Shown here one piece after another: positions 1 through 8,381 of a stretch of 64,000 bases of DNA. The number at the start of each line of letters is the position of its first letter. Positions within the stretch are counted from its first letter, which is position 1. The position numbers and the translations under genes were made by a program. Source of the DNA: Rhodococcus coprophilus NBRC 100603 (GTDB lineage Bacteria > Actinomycetota > Actinomycetes > Mycobacteriales > Mycobacteriaceae); assembly GCF_001895045.1 (NCBI RefSeq), contig NZ_BDAM01000011.1:240033-304032 (forward strand). Direction: 5' to 3'. The notes beneath the pieces were generated by a model, which searched no databases, was not told the origin of the DNA, and worked only from the letters and a program-made list of their open reading frames with translations.

Positions 1-65
1 TCGGGGGCGGCACCACCGAGATCCTCACCGAACTCGCCGCGAAGCGCCTGGGGTACGGCGCGTGA
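1..65 (+). CDS. Acyl-CoA dehydrogenase, C-terminal end only
   Basis: Only the last 20 codons are in the window, in the frame beginning at base 3. They read GGTTEILTELAAKRLGYGA and then TGA. A Gly-Gly-Thr-x-Glu-Ile stretch followed by a short helix is the usual carboxyl end of acyl-CoA dehydrogenases. The stop overlaps the GTG start of the carboxyltransferase gene (GTGA), so the two are probably translationally coupled. By position it corresponds to fadE13 of the mycobacterial fadE13-accD2-accA2-fadE12-echA7 operon; that equivalence is inferred from gene order. Confidence 0.75.
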   Translation, partial: GGGTTEILTELAAKRLGYGA

Positions 66-1660
66 GCATCCTGAAATCGACTCTCGACGTGGCGTCGTCG
101 CAGTACGGCGCAGCGGCCGAGGCGATGCGCAACAAGCTCGCCGAACTCGATGCCGAGCACACCAAGGCGCTCGGCGGGGGCGGGGAGAAGTACGTCCGGC
201 GCCACCACGAGCGCGGCAAACTGTTGCCGCGTGAGCGCATCGAACTGCTGATCGACCCCGACTCGCCCTTCCTCGAGCTCTCGCCGCTCGCTGCCTGGGG
301 CACCGAGTTCCCCGTCGGCGGCAGTACGGTGACCGGCATCGGTGTCGTCCACGGTGTGCAGTGCGTGATCGTGGCGAACGACCCCACCGTCCGCGGCGGT
401 ACGAGCAATCCCTGGACGCTGCGGAAAACGCTGCGCGCCAACGATATCGCGCTTCAGAATCGGCTTCCCATGATCAACCTCGTCGAGTCGGGGGGTGCGG
501 ACCTGCCGACGCAGAAGGAGGTCTTCATCCCCGGCGGGCGATTGTTTCGCGACCTCACACGCCTGTCCGCGGCCGGAATCCCCACGATCGCGCTGGTCTT
601 CGGCAACTCCACCGCCGGGGGTGCCTATGTGCCGGGAATGTCCGACCACGTTGTCATGATCAAGGAACGATCCAAGGTCTTCCTCGCCGGACCCCCACTG
701 GTGAAGATGGCGACGGGCGAGGAATCCGACGACGAGACACTCGGTGGCGCCGACATGCATGCTCGCGTCAGCGGGCTGGCCGACCACCTGGCGGTCGACG
801 AGGAGGACGCCATCAGGCTGGGCCGGGACATCGTCCGGCGGCTCGAGTGGGCGCGACTCGGGCCGGACCCGAAACCTGATGTGAGAGAGCCTCGCTACGC
901 GCCGGAGGACCTGATCGGCATCGTGCCCGACGATCTCCGGATACCGTTCGACCCCCGTGAGGTGATCGCCCGCGTCGTCGATGACTCCGACTTCGACGAG
1001 TTCAAGCCGCTCTACGGGTCGTCACTGGTCACCGGCTGGGCGCAGATCCACGGGTATCCCGTGGGAATACTCGCCAACGCCCGGGGCGTGCTGTTCGGTG
1101 AGGAGTCTCAGAAGGCAGCCCAGTTCATCCAGCTCGCGAATCAAGTCGACACACCGTTGCTGTTCCTGCACAACACAACCGGCTACATGGTCGGACGTGA
1201 GTACGAGGAGAGCGGCATGATCAAGCACGGGTCGATGATGATCAACGCCGTATCGAATTCCCGCGTGCCGCACATTTCTGTTCTCCTCGGTGCGTCCTAC
1301 GGAGCCGGCCACTACGGGATGTGCGGCCGCGCATTCGATCCGCGTTTCCTGTTCGCCTGGCCCAGTGCCAAATCTGCGGTGATGGGCGGTGCTCAGCTCG
1401 CAGGAGTCATCTCGATCGTCGGCCGCGCCGCGGCGCAGGCGCGCGGTCAGGCGATCGACGAAGCGGCGGACGAAGCGATGCGTGCCGCCGTAGAAAACCA
1501 GATCGAAGCGGAGTCGATGCCGATGTTCCTCTCCGGCAGGCTTTACGACGACGGAGTGATCGACCCGCGCGACACGCGGGACGTGGTCGGATTCTGCCTG
1601 TCCGCAGCCGCATCGGGACCGATCGAGGGCGCCGGTAACTTCGGCGTCTTCCGGATGTGA
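62..1660 (+). CDS. accD2: Acyl-CoA carboxylase carboxyltransferase (beta) subunit, AccD2-like
   Basis: This is the 532-residue carboxyltransferase half of a biotin-dependent acyl-CoA carboxylase. It moves the carboxyl group from biotin to an acyl-CoA such as a methylcrotonyl-, propionyl- or longer branched acyl-CoA. It spans both crotonase-like carboxyltransferase halves; the N-terminal half has the ESGGADLP and AGGAYVPGMSDH segments and the C-terminal half has GASYGAGHYGMCGRAF. Length and order match the methylcrotonyl-type AccD1/AccD2 class. The GTG start overlaps the previous stop by four bases and the gene is followed after 7 bp by the biotinylated subunit gene, so the pair is one enzyme. 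The true substrate cannot be read from the sequence. Confidence 0.88.
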   Translation: MSILKSTLDVASSQYGAAAEAMRNKLAELDAEHTKALGGGGEKYVRRHHERGKLLPRERIELLIDPDSPFLELSPLAAWGTEFPVGGSTVTGIGVVHGVQCVIVANDPTVRGGTSNPWTLRKTLRANDIALQNRLPMINLVESGGADLPTQKEVFIPGGRLFRDLTRLSAAGIPTIALVFGNSTAGGAYVPGMSDHVVMIKERSKVFLAGPPLVKMATGEESDDETLGGADMHARVSGLADHLAVDEEDAIRLGRDIVRRLEWARLGPDPKPDVREPRYAPEDLIGIVPDDLRIPFDPREVIARVVDDSDFDEFKPLYGSSLVTGWAQIHGYPVGILANARGVLFGEESQKAAQFIQLANQVDTPLLFLHNTTGYMVGREYEESGMIKHGSMMINAVSNSRVPHISVLLGASYGAGHYGMCGRAFDPRFLFAWPSAKSAVMGGAQLAGVISIVGRAAAQARGQAIDEAADEAMRAAVENQIEAESMPMFLSGRLYDDGVIDPRDTRDVVGFCLSAAASGPIEGAGNFGVFRM

Positions 1661-1667
1661 GGACGCC

Positions 1668-3743
1668 GTGACCGACAGCGCCACCCCCGCCGCCGTGACG
1701 ACCGTACTGGTCGCCAACCGCGGAGAGATCGCCCGACGAGTGTTCGCGACGTGCCGTCGCGCCGGACTCGGCACGGTGGCGGTCTATTCCGATCCGGACG
1801 AACACAGCCCCCATGTCCACGAGGCCGACGTCGCGGTCCGGTTGCCGGGTGCGAGCCCGTCCGATACCTACCTGCGCGGTGACAGGATCGTTGCCGCCGC
1901 GCTCGCCGCGGGTGCGGACGCCGTGCATCCCGGATACGGATTCCTTTCCGAGAACGCAGAATTTGCGGCCCAGGTGATCGAGGCGGGTCTCTGCTGGATC
2001 GGACCCACGCCCGAGACGATCGCTCGCATGGGCTCGAAGATCGAGGCGAAGAAGATCATGGCCGCCGCCGGCGTGCCGGTACTCCTCGAACTCGAGCCGG
2101 ACGCCGTCACCGCCGCCGATCTCCCGGTGCTCGTGAAAGCATCGTCGGGCGGGGGCGGCCGGGGTATGCGTGTCGTCCGTACGCTCGACGAACTGCCGGC
2201 GCAGCTGGCTGCCGCGAGTCGCGAAGCGGGTGCGGCCTTCGGCGATCCCACCGTCTTCTGCGAGCGATACCTCGAACACGGCCGGCACATCGAAGTGCAG
2301 ATTCTCGCCGACCGGCACGGCACGGTGTGGACCCTCGGCGAACGCGAATGCTCGGTACAGCGCCGCCATCAGAAGGTCGTCGAGGAGTCTCCGTCTCCGC
2401 TCGTCGAAGCAACCGAGGGCATGCGCGCCGCGTTGTTCGACGCGGCCCGGCGCGCCGCCACGGCGATCGGGTACGAGGGCGCCGGGACAGTCGAGTTCCT
2501 CGCTCCCGGCCCTGCCGGCACCGGCGAGTTCTACTTCCTCGAGATGAACACCCGCCTGCAGGTCGAACATCCGGTCACCGAGTGCACGACCGGGGTGGAC
2601 CTGGTGGAACTGCAGATCGATGTCGCATCCGGGGGAGTGCTCGAGCCCGAACCTCCTCTCCCGTCGGGTCATTCGATCGAGGTGCGCCTGTACGCGGAAG
2701 ATCCCGCCCACGACTGGCAGCCACAGTCCGGTGTGCTGCACCGATTCGCCGTTCCGGCTGCGACCGGAGAATTCGCACCCCTGCGGGCACCGGGCATCCG
2801 GGTCGACGCGGGCGTAGTCGACGGTACGGAGATCGGTGTGCACTACGACCCGATGCTCGCGAAGGTGATCTCGTGGGCGCCGACGAGACCCGTGGCGGCG
2901 CGCATGCTCGCACGGGCCGTGGCCGACGCGCGGTTGCACGGACCGATGACGAACCGGGATCTCCTGGTACGCGTGCTCCGGCATCCCGCGTTCCTCGCCG
3001 GAGACACCGATACGGCGTTCTTCGATACCCACGATCTCGAGGTCCTCGCCGCGCCACTGGCGGATTCCACGTCCGAGCGGATCGGCGCGCTCGTCGCGGC
3101 GCTCGCCGACGCAGCCGCCAACCGCGAATCAGCCTCGGTGGCACAGACCTTGCCGAGCGGATGGCGCAATCTGCCGTCGTCGTTCCAGGTCAAGACATAT
3201 ACGAGTGCCCGGGAAGAGCACGAGATTCGTTACCGGCTCGGCCGGGACGGCCTCGTGACCGACGCCGTCGAGCACGTTCGGCTGCTCGACCACGACCCGC
3301 ATCGCGTGATCCTCGAGCTCGACGGACTCCGGCGCGAATTCGCGGTCGCGCGGTACGGCGACGTCGTGCACGTCGATTCCTCACTGGGGCCGGTGTGCCT
3401 GCAAACCGTCCCGCGCTTCACCGACCCTGCCGCGGTGCTGCCGACGGGATCGTTGCTGGCACCGATGCCCGGCTCGGTGATCCGGCTCGGCGCTGCGGTC
3501 GGCGACACCGTCACCGCCGGACAGCCCGTGTTGTGGCTCGAAGCCATGAAGATGGAACACACCGTCACCGCACCCGTCACGGGAACCCTCACCGTCCTGG
3601 ATGTCGCCGTGGGCACCCAAGTGACGGTGGGATCCGTCCTCGCCGTCGTCACGTCCGACGACGCACCCGCCCCACCATCCACAGACTCGTCCACATCCGA
3701 AGCCTCATCCGAACACCCACGTACCCCCGGAGCGATCTCATGA
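1668..3743 (+). CDS. accA2: Acyl-CoA carboxylase biotin carboxylase/BCCP (alpha) subunit, AccA2-like
   Basis: A 691-residue alpha subunit that carboxylates its own biotin with ATP and bicarbonate and delivers it to the AccD2-type subunit. The biotin-carboxylase domain starts at once (LVANRGEIARRV) and contains the ATP-grasp glycine loop SSGGGGRGM. The carboxyl end carries a biotinyl domain with EAMKMEHT; the biotinylated lysine is Lys628 (codon at 3549). About 30 residues rich in Pro, Ser and Ala follow, an unusual tail. The GTG start lies 7 bp after accD2 and the stop overlaps the next start as ATGA. The closest named arrangement is M. tuberculosis accA2, whose physiological substrate is not well defined. 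Confidence 0.88.
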   Translation: MTDSATPAAVTTVLVANRGEIARRVFATCRRAGLGTVAVYSDPDEHSPHVHEADVAVRLPGASPSDTYLRGDRIVAAALAAGADAVHPGYGFLSENAEFAAQVIEAGLCWIGPTPETIARMGSKIEAKKIMAAAGVPVLLELEPDAVTAADLPVLVKASSGGGGRGMRVVRTLDELPAQLAAASREAGAAFGDPTVFCERYLEHGRHIEVQILADRHGTVWTLGERECSVQRRHQKVVEESPSPLVEATEGMRAALFDAARRAATAIGYEGAGTVEFLAPGPAGTGEFYFLEMNTRLQVEHPVTECTTGVDLVELQIDVASGGVLEPEPPLPSGHSIEVRLYAEDPAHDWQPQSGVLHRFAVPAATGEFAPLRAPGIRVDAGVVDGTEIGVHYDPMLAKVISWAPTRPVAARMLARAVADARLHGPMTNRDLLVRVLRHPAFLAGDTDTAFFDTHDLEVLAAPLADSTSERIGALVAALADAAANRESASVAQTLPSGWRNLPSSFQVKTYTSAREEHEIRYRLGRDGLVTDAVEHVRLLDHDPHRVILELDGLRREFAVARYGDVVHVDSSLGPVCLQTVPRFTDPAAVLPTGSLLAPMPGSVIRLGAAVGDTVTAGQPVLWLEAMKMEHTVTAPVTGTLTVLDVAVGTQVTVGSVLAVVTSDDAPAPPSTDSSTSEASSEHPRTPGAIS

Positions 3744-4900
3744 GCGTCATAGAAACCGAAGAACAGAAGGAACTGCGCGCCTCCGTCGCCGCACTCGCCG
3801 AGCGCTACAACTACGTCGACTACGTGCTGCCCAAGTCGCGCCGGCACGAGCCACTCACCGAATTGTGGAACGAAGCAGCCAAACTCGGGTTCCTCGGAGT
3901 CAACCTTCCCGAGGAATACGGTGGCGGCGGCGCCGGGATCTACGAGTTGGCGCTCGTGCAGGAGGAACTGTCGGCGAAGGGCGCGGGTCTGCTGCTGGTC
4001 GTGGTCTCGCCCGCGATCTGCGGCACGATCATCGCCAAGTACGGCACTGACGACCAGAAACAGGAGTGGCTGCCCGGTCTCGCCGACGGGTCGCGCATCA
4101 TGGCGTTCGGCATCACCGAAGCCGCCGCCGGGTCCAACTCGCACAAGATCACCACGGTCGCGGCGCGCGATGGGGACGACTGGATTCTCTCGGGCAGCAA
4201 GGTCTACATCTCGGGTGTCGACCAGGCCGACGCCGTACTCGTGGTCGCCCGCACCGAGGACGCCAAGACCGGCAAGCTGCGCCCGGCGCTGTTCATCGTG
4301 CCCACCGACTCGCCGGGGTTCGTCAAGACCCCGATGGAGATGGACATCATCGAGCCGGACTACCAGTTCAGCCTTTTCTTCGACCAGGTGCGGCTCCCGT
4401 CGACGGCTCTGGTCGGTGAACCCGAAGCGGCACTGATGCAGTTGTTCGCGGGCCTGAACCCCGAACGCATCATGGGAGCGGCGATGGCGGTGGGAATGGG
4501 CCGGTTCGCGATCGACTCGGCGGTGCGGTACGCCAAGGACCGCACGGTGTGGAAGACCCCGATCGGCGCACACCAGGGCATCGCGCACCCCTTGGCGCAG
4601 CGCAAGATCGAGATCGAACTCGCGAAGCTGATGATGCAGAAGGCCGCCGTGCTCTACGACAACGGCGACGATTTCGGTGCCGCCGAAGCCGCGAACATGG
4701 CCAAGTACGCTGCGGCGGAAGCGGCGATCGGGGCGCTCGACCAGGCCGTTCAGACACACGGCGGTGCCGGTCTGACCCGGGAGTACGGGCTGGCGGCCAT
4801 GCTCGGTGCCGCGCGCATCGCCCGGGTCGCGCCCGTGAGCCGCGAGATGATCCTCAACTTCGTGTCGCAGCACTCCCTCGGCTTGCCGCGGTCGTACTAG
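3740..4900 (+). CDS. fadE12: Acyl-CoA dehydrogenase, FadE12-like
   Basis: A 386-residue flavoprotein that introduces the alpha-beta double bond into an acyl-CoA and passes electrons to ETF. The ATG at 3740 overlaps the accA2 stop and is preceded by GGAG, so the in-frame open region upstream is not used. The N-terminal helical domain, the middle beta domain (GITEAAAGSNSHK flavin/substrate segment, then SGSKVYISG) and the C-terminal helical domain (QTHGGAGLTREYGLA) are all present. Together with the preceding carboxylase and following hydratase it suits degradation of a branched acyl-CoA that must be dehydrogenated, carboxylated and hydrated, as in leucine or isoprenoid catabolism. That pathway assignment is inference. 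Confidence 0.88.
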   Translation: MSVIETEEQKELRASVAALAERYNYVDYVLPKSRRHEPLTELWNEAAKLGFLGVNLPEEYGGGGAGIYELALVQEELSAKGAGLLLVVVSPAICGTIIAKYGTDDQKQEWLPGLADGSRIMAFGITEAAAGSNSHKITTVAARDGDDWILSGSKVYISGVDQADAVLVVARTEDAKTGKLRPALFIVPTDSPGFVKTPMEMDIIEPDYQFSLFFDQVRLPSTALVGEPEAALMQLFAGLNPERIMGAAMAVGMGRFAIDSAVRYAKDRTVWKTPIGAHQGIAHPLAQRKIEIELAKLMMQKAAVLYDNGDDFGAAEAANMAKYAAAEAAIGALDQAVQTHGGAGLTREYGLAAMLGAARIARVAPVSREMILNFVSQHSLGLPRSY

Positions 4901-4909
4901 GAGGCGGCA

Positions 4910-5710
4910 ATGCCGGACACCGAATTCGCCGGGCACGCGCCGGACCCGGTCGTGCAGTACCGGGTGGAGGGTGGCGCCGCGACGCTCACCCTCGACTCGC
5001 CGCACAACCGCAACGCGATCTCGGCCGCGATGATGGACCAGCTGCGCGGAGGTCTCGACGCGGCCGCGCGCGACCCTCGGGTGCGCGCAGTGGTCCTGAC
5101 ACACAAAGGCGGAACATTCTGCGCAGGAGCAGATCTCAGCGAATCCACGGATGATCCGGATGAGGCGGCCGCCCAGCGGACCCGCGACATGGTGGGTCTG
5201 CTGCGCGGCATCCTCGAGCTTCCCAAGCCGGTGATCGGAGTGGTCGACGGTCACGTGCGGGCGGGCGGAATGGGACTGGTCGGCGCGTGCGACATGGTCG
5301 TTGCGGGACCTCGGGCGACGTTCGCGCTCACCGAGGTCCGGCTCGGCCTGGCGGCCTCGATCATCTCCCTGACGGTACTGCCGCGGATGGTGCCGCGAGC
5401 GGCGGGCCGCTATTTCCTCACCGGCGAACGGTTCGGGCCGCAGGAGGCTATGGACACCGGACTCGTGACCTTCGTGGCCGAGCAGCCCGCGGAACGGGCA
5501 GCAGAACTGGTCTCCGATCTGCAAGAGTGTTCGCCGCAGGGCCTGGCCGAGTCGAAACACCTGCTCACCATGGGAATGCTCGGCGATTTCGACCGGCACG
5601 CCGAGGCGTTGGCCGCCCGGTCCGCGCGACTGTTCGGCTCTCCCGAAGCGGCCGAGGGCGTCGCCGCTTTTCTGCAGAAGCGGCCGCCGTCGTGGTCCCC
5701 GGGACGGTGA
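4910..5710 (+). CDS. echA7: Enoyl-CoA hydratase/isomerase family protein, EchA7-like
   Basis: A 266-residue crotonase-fold enzyme expected to add water across the double bond of an enoyl-CoA made by this operon. The oxyanion-hole segments are visible: HKGGTFCAGADLSE near residue 65, and VDGHVRAGGMGLVGACDMV near residue 115. A good ribosome site (AGGAGG) lies just upstream of the ATG, 9 bp after the dehydrogenase stop, so it belongs to the same transcript. In methylcrotonyl-type pathways the partner would be a methylglutaconyl-CoA hydratase; the sequence alone does not decide between this and other crotonase reactions. Confidence 0.85.
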   Translation: MPDTEFAGHAPDPVVQYRVEGGAATLTLDSPHNRNAISAAMMDQLRGGLDAAARDPRVRAVVLTHKGGTFCAGADLSESTDDPDEAAAQRTRDMVGLLRGILELPKPVIGVVDGHVRAGGMGLVGACDMVVAGPRATFALTEVRLGLAASIISLTVLPRMVPRAAGRYFLTGERFGPQEAMDTGLVTFVAEQPAERAAELVSDLQECSPQGLAESKHLLTMGMLGDFDRHAEALAARSARLFGSPEAAEGVAAFLQKRPPSWSPGR

Positions 5711-5737
5711 GAAGGACGCCCCCCTACGCTGGTGCGC

Positions 5738-6355
5738 ATGATGAGTGCGCCGAGCGAACCCCGTCGACGCGGGGAGCAGCAACGCGGCCGTGCCACCCGC
5801 GTCACCATCCTGGATGCTGCTGTATCCGTACTGGTCGAGCACGGATACTCGAACGCCACCACCGTCCGCATCCAGGCTGCGGCGGGGGTCTCCCGCGGAC
5901 GGTTGCTCCATCACTTTCCCAGTCGCGATTCGCTGCTGGTCGCGGCGGTACATCATCTTGCCGCGCAGCGTGTCCAGGATCTCGGCCACGATCAGGAGTG
6001 GCCCGCCGACCCGGTCGCTCGGGTCGCGGTGGCGGTGGATCTGATGTGGTTGCATTTCCGGCAGCCCTATTTCTGGGCGTCGATGGAACTGTGGCTCGCC
6101 GCCCGCTCGCACGAAGAACTGCGCAGGGAACTGTTACCCCTCGAACGCACCCTCGGCGGCATGATCAAGGCCCAGACCGACCGGTTCTTCGGCAGCGACT
6201 TCACGGTGCTGCCGCGCTACCGGGTAGTGCGCGATCTCGTCTACAGCAGCATGCGTGGGATCGCACTCGGTTACGCGATCGATCCCCGGGATCCGGATGC
6301 GGACCCAAATCTGGCGGTGTGGCGTGAACAGTTCGAGGACCTGCTTCGCCGCTGA
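5738..6355 (+). CDS. TetR/AcrR-family transcriptional regulator
   Basis: About 205 residues with an N-terminal helix-turn-helix (TRVTILDAAVSVLVEHGYSN, then AGVSRGRLLHHFPSRDSLL) typical of TetR repressors, and a helical ligand-binding domain. Two adjacent ATG codons (5738, 5741) follow a possible GTG at 5732; the first ATG is chosen because no start has a clear ribosome site. It starts 27 bp after the enoyl-CoA hydratase gene in the same direction. It therefore probably controls the acyl-CoA operon in response to a CoA thioester or free acid, which is inferred only from position. Confidence 0.8.
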   Translation: MMSAPSEPRRRGEQQRGRATRVTILDAAVSVLVEHGYSNATTVRIQAAAGVSRGRLLHHFPSRDSLLVAAVHHLAAQRVQDLGHDQEWPADPVARVAVAVDLMWLHFRQPYFWASMELWLAARSHEELRRELLPLERTLGGMIKAQTDRFFGSDFTVLPRYRVVRDLVYSSMRGIALGYAIDPRDPDADPNLAVWREQFEDLLRR

Positions 6356-6365
6356 ACGGTCACCG

Positions 6366-6388
6366 GACGGTGCCTACGTGCCACCGTC
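6366..6388. terminator. Small inverted repeat between convergent TetR genes
   Basis: GACGGTG (6366-6372) pairs with CACCGTC (6382-6388) across a 9-base loop. It sits in the 31-bp gap between two converging regulator genes and could serve both strands. There is no U-tract, so the call is tentative. Confidence 0.35.
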
Positions 6389-6980
6389 ATTCGACCTCCG
6401 TGTCCCGGCTGTCGATATCCCCGCCGGTGTCCCCGCGGTCCAGGTCCTCGAGCGCCTTCCTCAGCACCCAGTCGAGCGACCACCGGAGCGCAGAGACGTC
6501 CTGGGCCGGAAGAGTCTGCTGGAAGCCGGCGAGCGCGAAGATCGCGATCTGCGCCAGTCGGTGCGCTTCTTCTCCCGGGCCCAGGATCGCGGCTGTGGCG
6601 TCGGCCACGACGTCGAAGCGCTGCCGGTCCACGAGCGCCTGGACGTCGCGCACGGCGTGATCGCTGTAGGCCCAGCCGCGGATCGCCGATTCCGCGGGAT
6701 GGGGGAGCCGGCACGCGAAGTCGATGAGCATCTCGAGACGCCGCCGAGGCGAACCTTCGAGGCGCGCCGTCGCGGACAGTTGCACGGTCTGCTTGTCGAG
6801 CCAATCTTGAAGAAACTCTTGTTCGAAGTCGGCCCAGCTCGCGAAGTAGTTGTAGAACGACCCGGTGGTGACGTCGAGGTGCGCGCACAGTCGTGCCTGC
6901 TTGAGGCCCGCGTGGGCATGCACCGCAAGGATCTCGAGAGCAGCGGCGAAATAGTCTTCGCGCCTGACGATCGTCGCCAC
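6387..6980 (-). CDS. TetR-family transcriptional regulator
   Basis: About 197 residues when read from the GTG at 6980, which is preceded by GGAAGGGG on the minus strand. The longer in-frame opening upstream is Pro/Arg-rich and has no support. The helix-turn-helix reads YFAAALEILAVHAHAGLKQA then LDVTTGSFYNYFASWADFEQ. The rest is a helical effector domain. It is divergent from another TetR gene across a 209-bp gap that holds three direct repeats. Its ligand and targets are unknown. Confidence 0.78.
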   Translation of the reverse strand: MATIVRREDYFAAALEILAVHAHAGLKQARLCAHLDVTTGSFYNYFASWADFEQEFLQDWLDKQTVQLSATARLEGSPRRRLEMLIDFACRLPHPAESAIRGWAYSDHAVRDVQALVDRQRFDVVADATAAILGPGEEAHRLAQIAIFALAGFQQTLPAQDVSALRWSLDWVLRKALEDLDRGDTGGDIDSRDTEVE

Positions 6981-7060
6981 GTGGGTGCCCCTTCCGTCCG
7001 GTCGGTTGTCGGGTTGTTCCCGCACGCTAGGTTCGTATGGTCTCGAAGTGGTCTCACTGC

Positions 7061-7123
7061 GCCGAGTTGTGGGATACCAGGGCTGAGTGGTGGGGACATG
7101 ACGGCTGAGTCGCGGGACACGAC
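7061..7123 (+). repeat. Three imperfect direct repeats between divergent TetR genes
   Basis: Copies begin at 7061 (GCCGAGTTGTGGGATACCA), 7081 (GGCTGAGTGGTGGGGACATG) and 7103 (GGCTGAGTCGCGGGACACGA). They share GCyGAGTnGyGGGA and recur every 20-22 bp, about two helical turns, so the copies face the same side of the DNA. This is the shared promoter region of the two regulators and looks like a cooperative binding site. Which protein binds it is not known. Confidence 0.55.
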
Positions 7124-7189
7124 GCGGCGTTGCGGGCGCCGGGCGTTCCGCGACGGTCGTTCGCACGGGACGAGGACCGAGGAGGACGG

Positions 7190-7819
7190 GTGACGCGCGA
7201 GCCCAAACAGGATCGCAGCCGAGCGACGCGTCTGCGCCTGCTCGAATCCACGATAGATTGTCTGGCCGAACTCGGCTGGGCGGCGACGACCGTCGGTGTC
7301 GTCGCGGAACGTGCCGGAGTGTCGCGCGGCGCGACCCAGCACCACTTCCCGACCCGCGAGGATCTCATCACGGCCGCCCTGGACTTCATGTTCGACAGCC
7401 GGATGGAACGCGCCCGGAAGGAGACTCCGGATGTGCCGCCCGGCAGCGCGCGCACCGAGGCGGTGGTGTCGCGTCTCGTCGAGCAGTACACCGGCAATCT
7501 GTTCAACGCGGCGCTGCAGGTGTGGACGGCCGCCGCTGCGGATCCCGCACTGCGCGAACGTCTTCTCCCCCTCGAAGAGCGTTTCGGCCGGGTCGCGCAC
7601 AAGGAAGCCGTCGAACAACTCGGCGCCGACGACTCCGACCCTGTGGTGCACCGCATGGTGCAGGCCACCCTCGACCTCGCCCGCGGACTCGGGCTGGCCG
7701 ACGTCCTCACCGACGACTCGGCACGCCGCCGAGAGATCGTCAGGCACTGGGCAGCCCAGCTCGACACCGTCCTCGAAGACGCCCGCAGTCGGCGAGCAGC
7801 AGACCCTCTCGCTCGGTAG
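7190..7819 (+). CDS. TetR-family regulator upstream of the rpsL locus (Rv0681-like)
   Basis: About 209 residues from the GTG at 7190, chosen because GGAGGA lies 3-4 bases upstream. The helix-turn-helix is strong (ATRLRLLESTIDCLAELGWA, then AGVSRGATQHHFPTREDLIT). The protein closely recalls the conserved TetR encoded just before rpsL in mycobacteria (Rv0681). Its target is not established. It lies 10 bp before a DUF3558 lipoprotein gene in the same direction and may be cotranscribed with it. Confidence 0.8.
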   Translation: MTREPKQDRSRATRLRLLESTIDCLAELGWAATTVGVVAERAGVSRGATQHHFPTREDLITAALDFMFDSRMERARKETPDVPPGSARTEAVVSRLVEQYTGNLFNAALQVWTAAAADPALRERLLPLEERFGRVAHKEAVEQLGADDSDPVVHRMVQATLDLARGLGLADVLTDDSARRREIVRHWAAQLDTVLEDARSRRAADPLAR

Positions 7820-7829
7820 TGTCTCCGCC

Positions 7830-8381
7830 ATGTTCTTCGAGCGCACCGGTAGGAGAGCAGGGACCGCAGCGCTGGCGGTGCTGTCGGTCGCGGCAGCCGG
7901 GTGCGGCAGCGCGGACGACTCCGCCGACACCGCGCCGACCTCGACGACACCGGCCGTGACCGAGGCGGGGCCGCTCTTCGGCGAGTGCGGAGCTCTGTCC
8001 GACGACGAAGTGGCGAATACGTTCGGTCTCGGTCCGTTCTCGTCGGTGACACGCAACTCCGTGGGTTGTGAATGGGAAGCCTTCGTCGGTGGCCCGAGCG
8101 TGTCCTTCACCTGGTACAGGGGTAGTCCGATCGGCCGGGAACGTGCCGGTTCCGACCTCATCGGACGCCCGGCATCCGACATCGACATCGGGGGGAATCC
8201 CGGCTTCATCGGCTCGTTCCAGTCGCCGGACGGACAGACGACGCTGTGCGAGATCGGCGTGCAGTTCGGCGGTGACTTCATCCATTGGTCCGTCTCCTAC
8301 GCGAGTTTCGCGCCCGCGGCGGATGCGTGTGCGGTCGCTCGCGATCTCGCGGAGACGAGCGTCGAAAGGGCGGAGCGGTGA
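7830..8381 (+). CDS. DUF3558-type lipoprotein
   Basis: 183 residues with a basic N-terminus, hydrophobic segment and lipobox (LSVAAAGC, Cys about residue 24), so it should be an acylated, surface-anchored protein. The mature part has the DUF3558 pattern: FGECGALSDDEV near the start, then a GCEWEA segment and a conserved late cysteine. DUF3558 proteins are common in mycolic-acid bacteria and lack a known function. Its stop overlaps the start of a second member of the same family (GTGA), so the two are an operon and probably arose by duplication. Confidence 0.78.
   Translation: MFFERTGRRAGTAALAVLSVAAAGCGSADDSADTAPTSTTPAVTEAGPLFGECGALSDDEVANTFGLGPFSSVTRNSVGCEWEAFVGGPSVSFTWYRGSPIGRERAGSDLIGRPASDIDIGGNPGFIGSFQSPDGQTTLCEIGVQFGGDFIHWSVSYASFAPAADACAVARDLAETSVERAER

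Noticed and set aside
2327..3739. Long N-terminal extension of the FadE12 gene
   Set aside because: The upstream frame overlaps accA2 and is Arg-rich; the start at 3740 gives the normal family length and an ATGA overlap.
3230..6112. Minus-strand open frame of 960 codons opposite the fadE12-echA7 region
   Set aside because: The plus strand holds clear acyl-CoA dehydrogenase and hydratase genes; the antisense product is Arg/His-rich with no family.
6981..7166. N-terminal extension of the minus-strand TetR gene
   Set aside because: The extension is low-complexity, covers the repeat-bearing promoter region and lacks a ribosome site; GTG 6980 has one.
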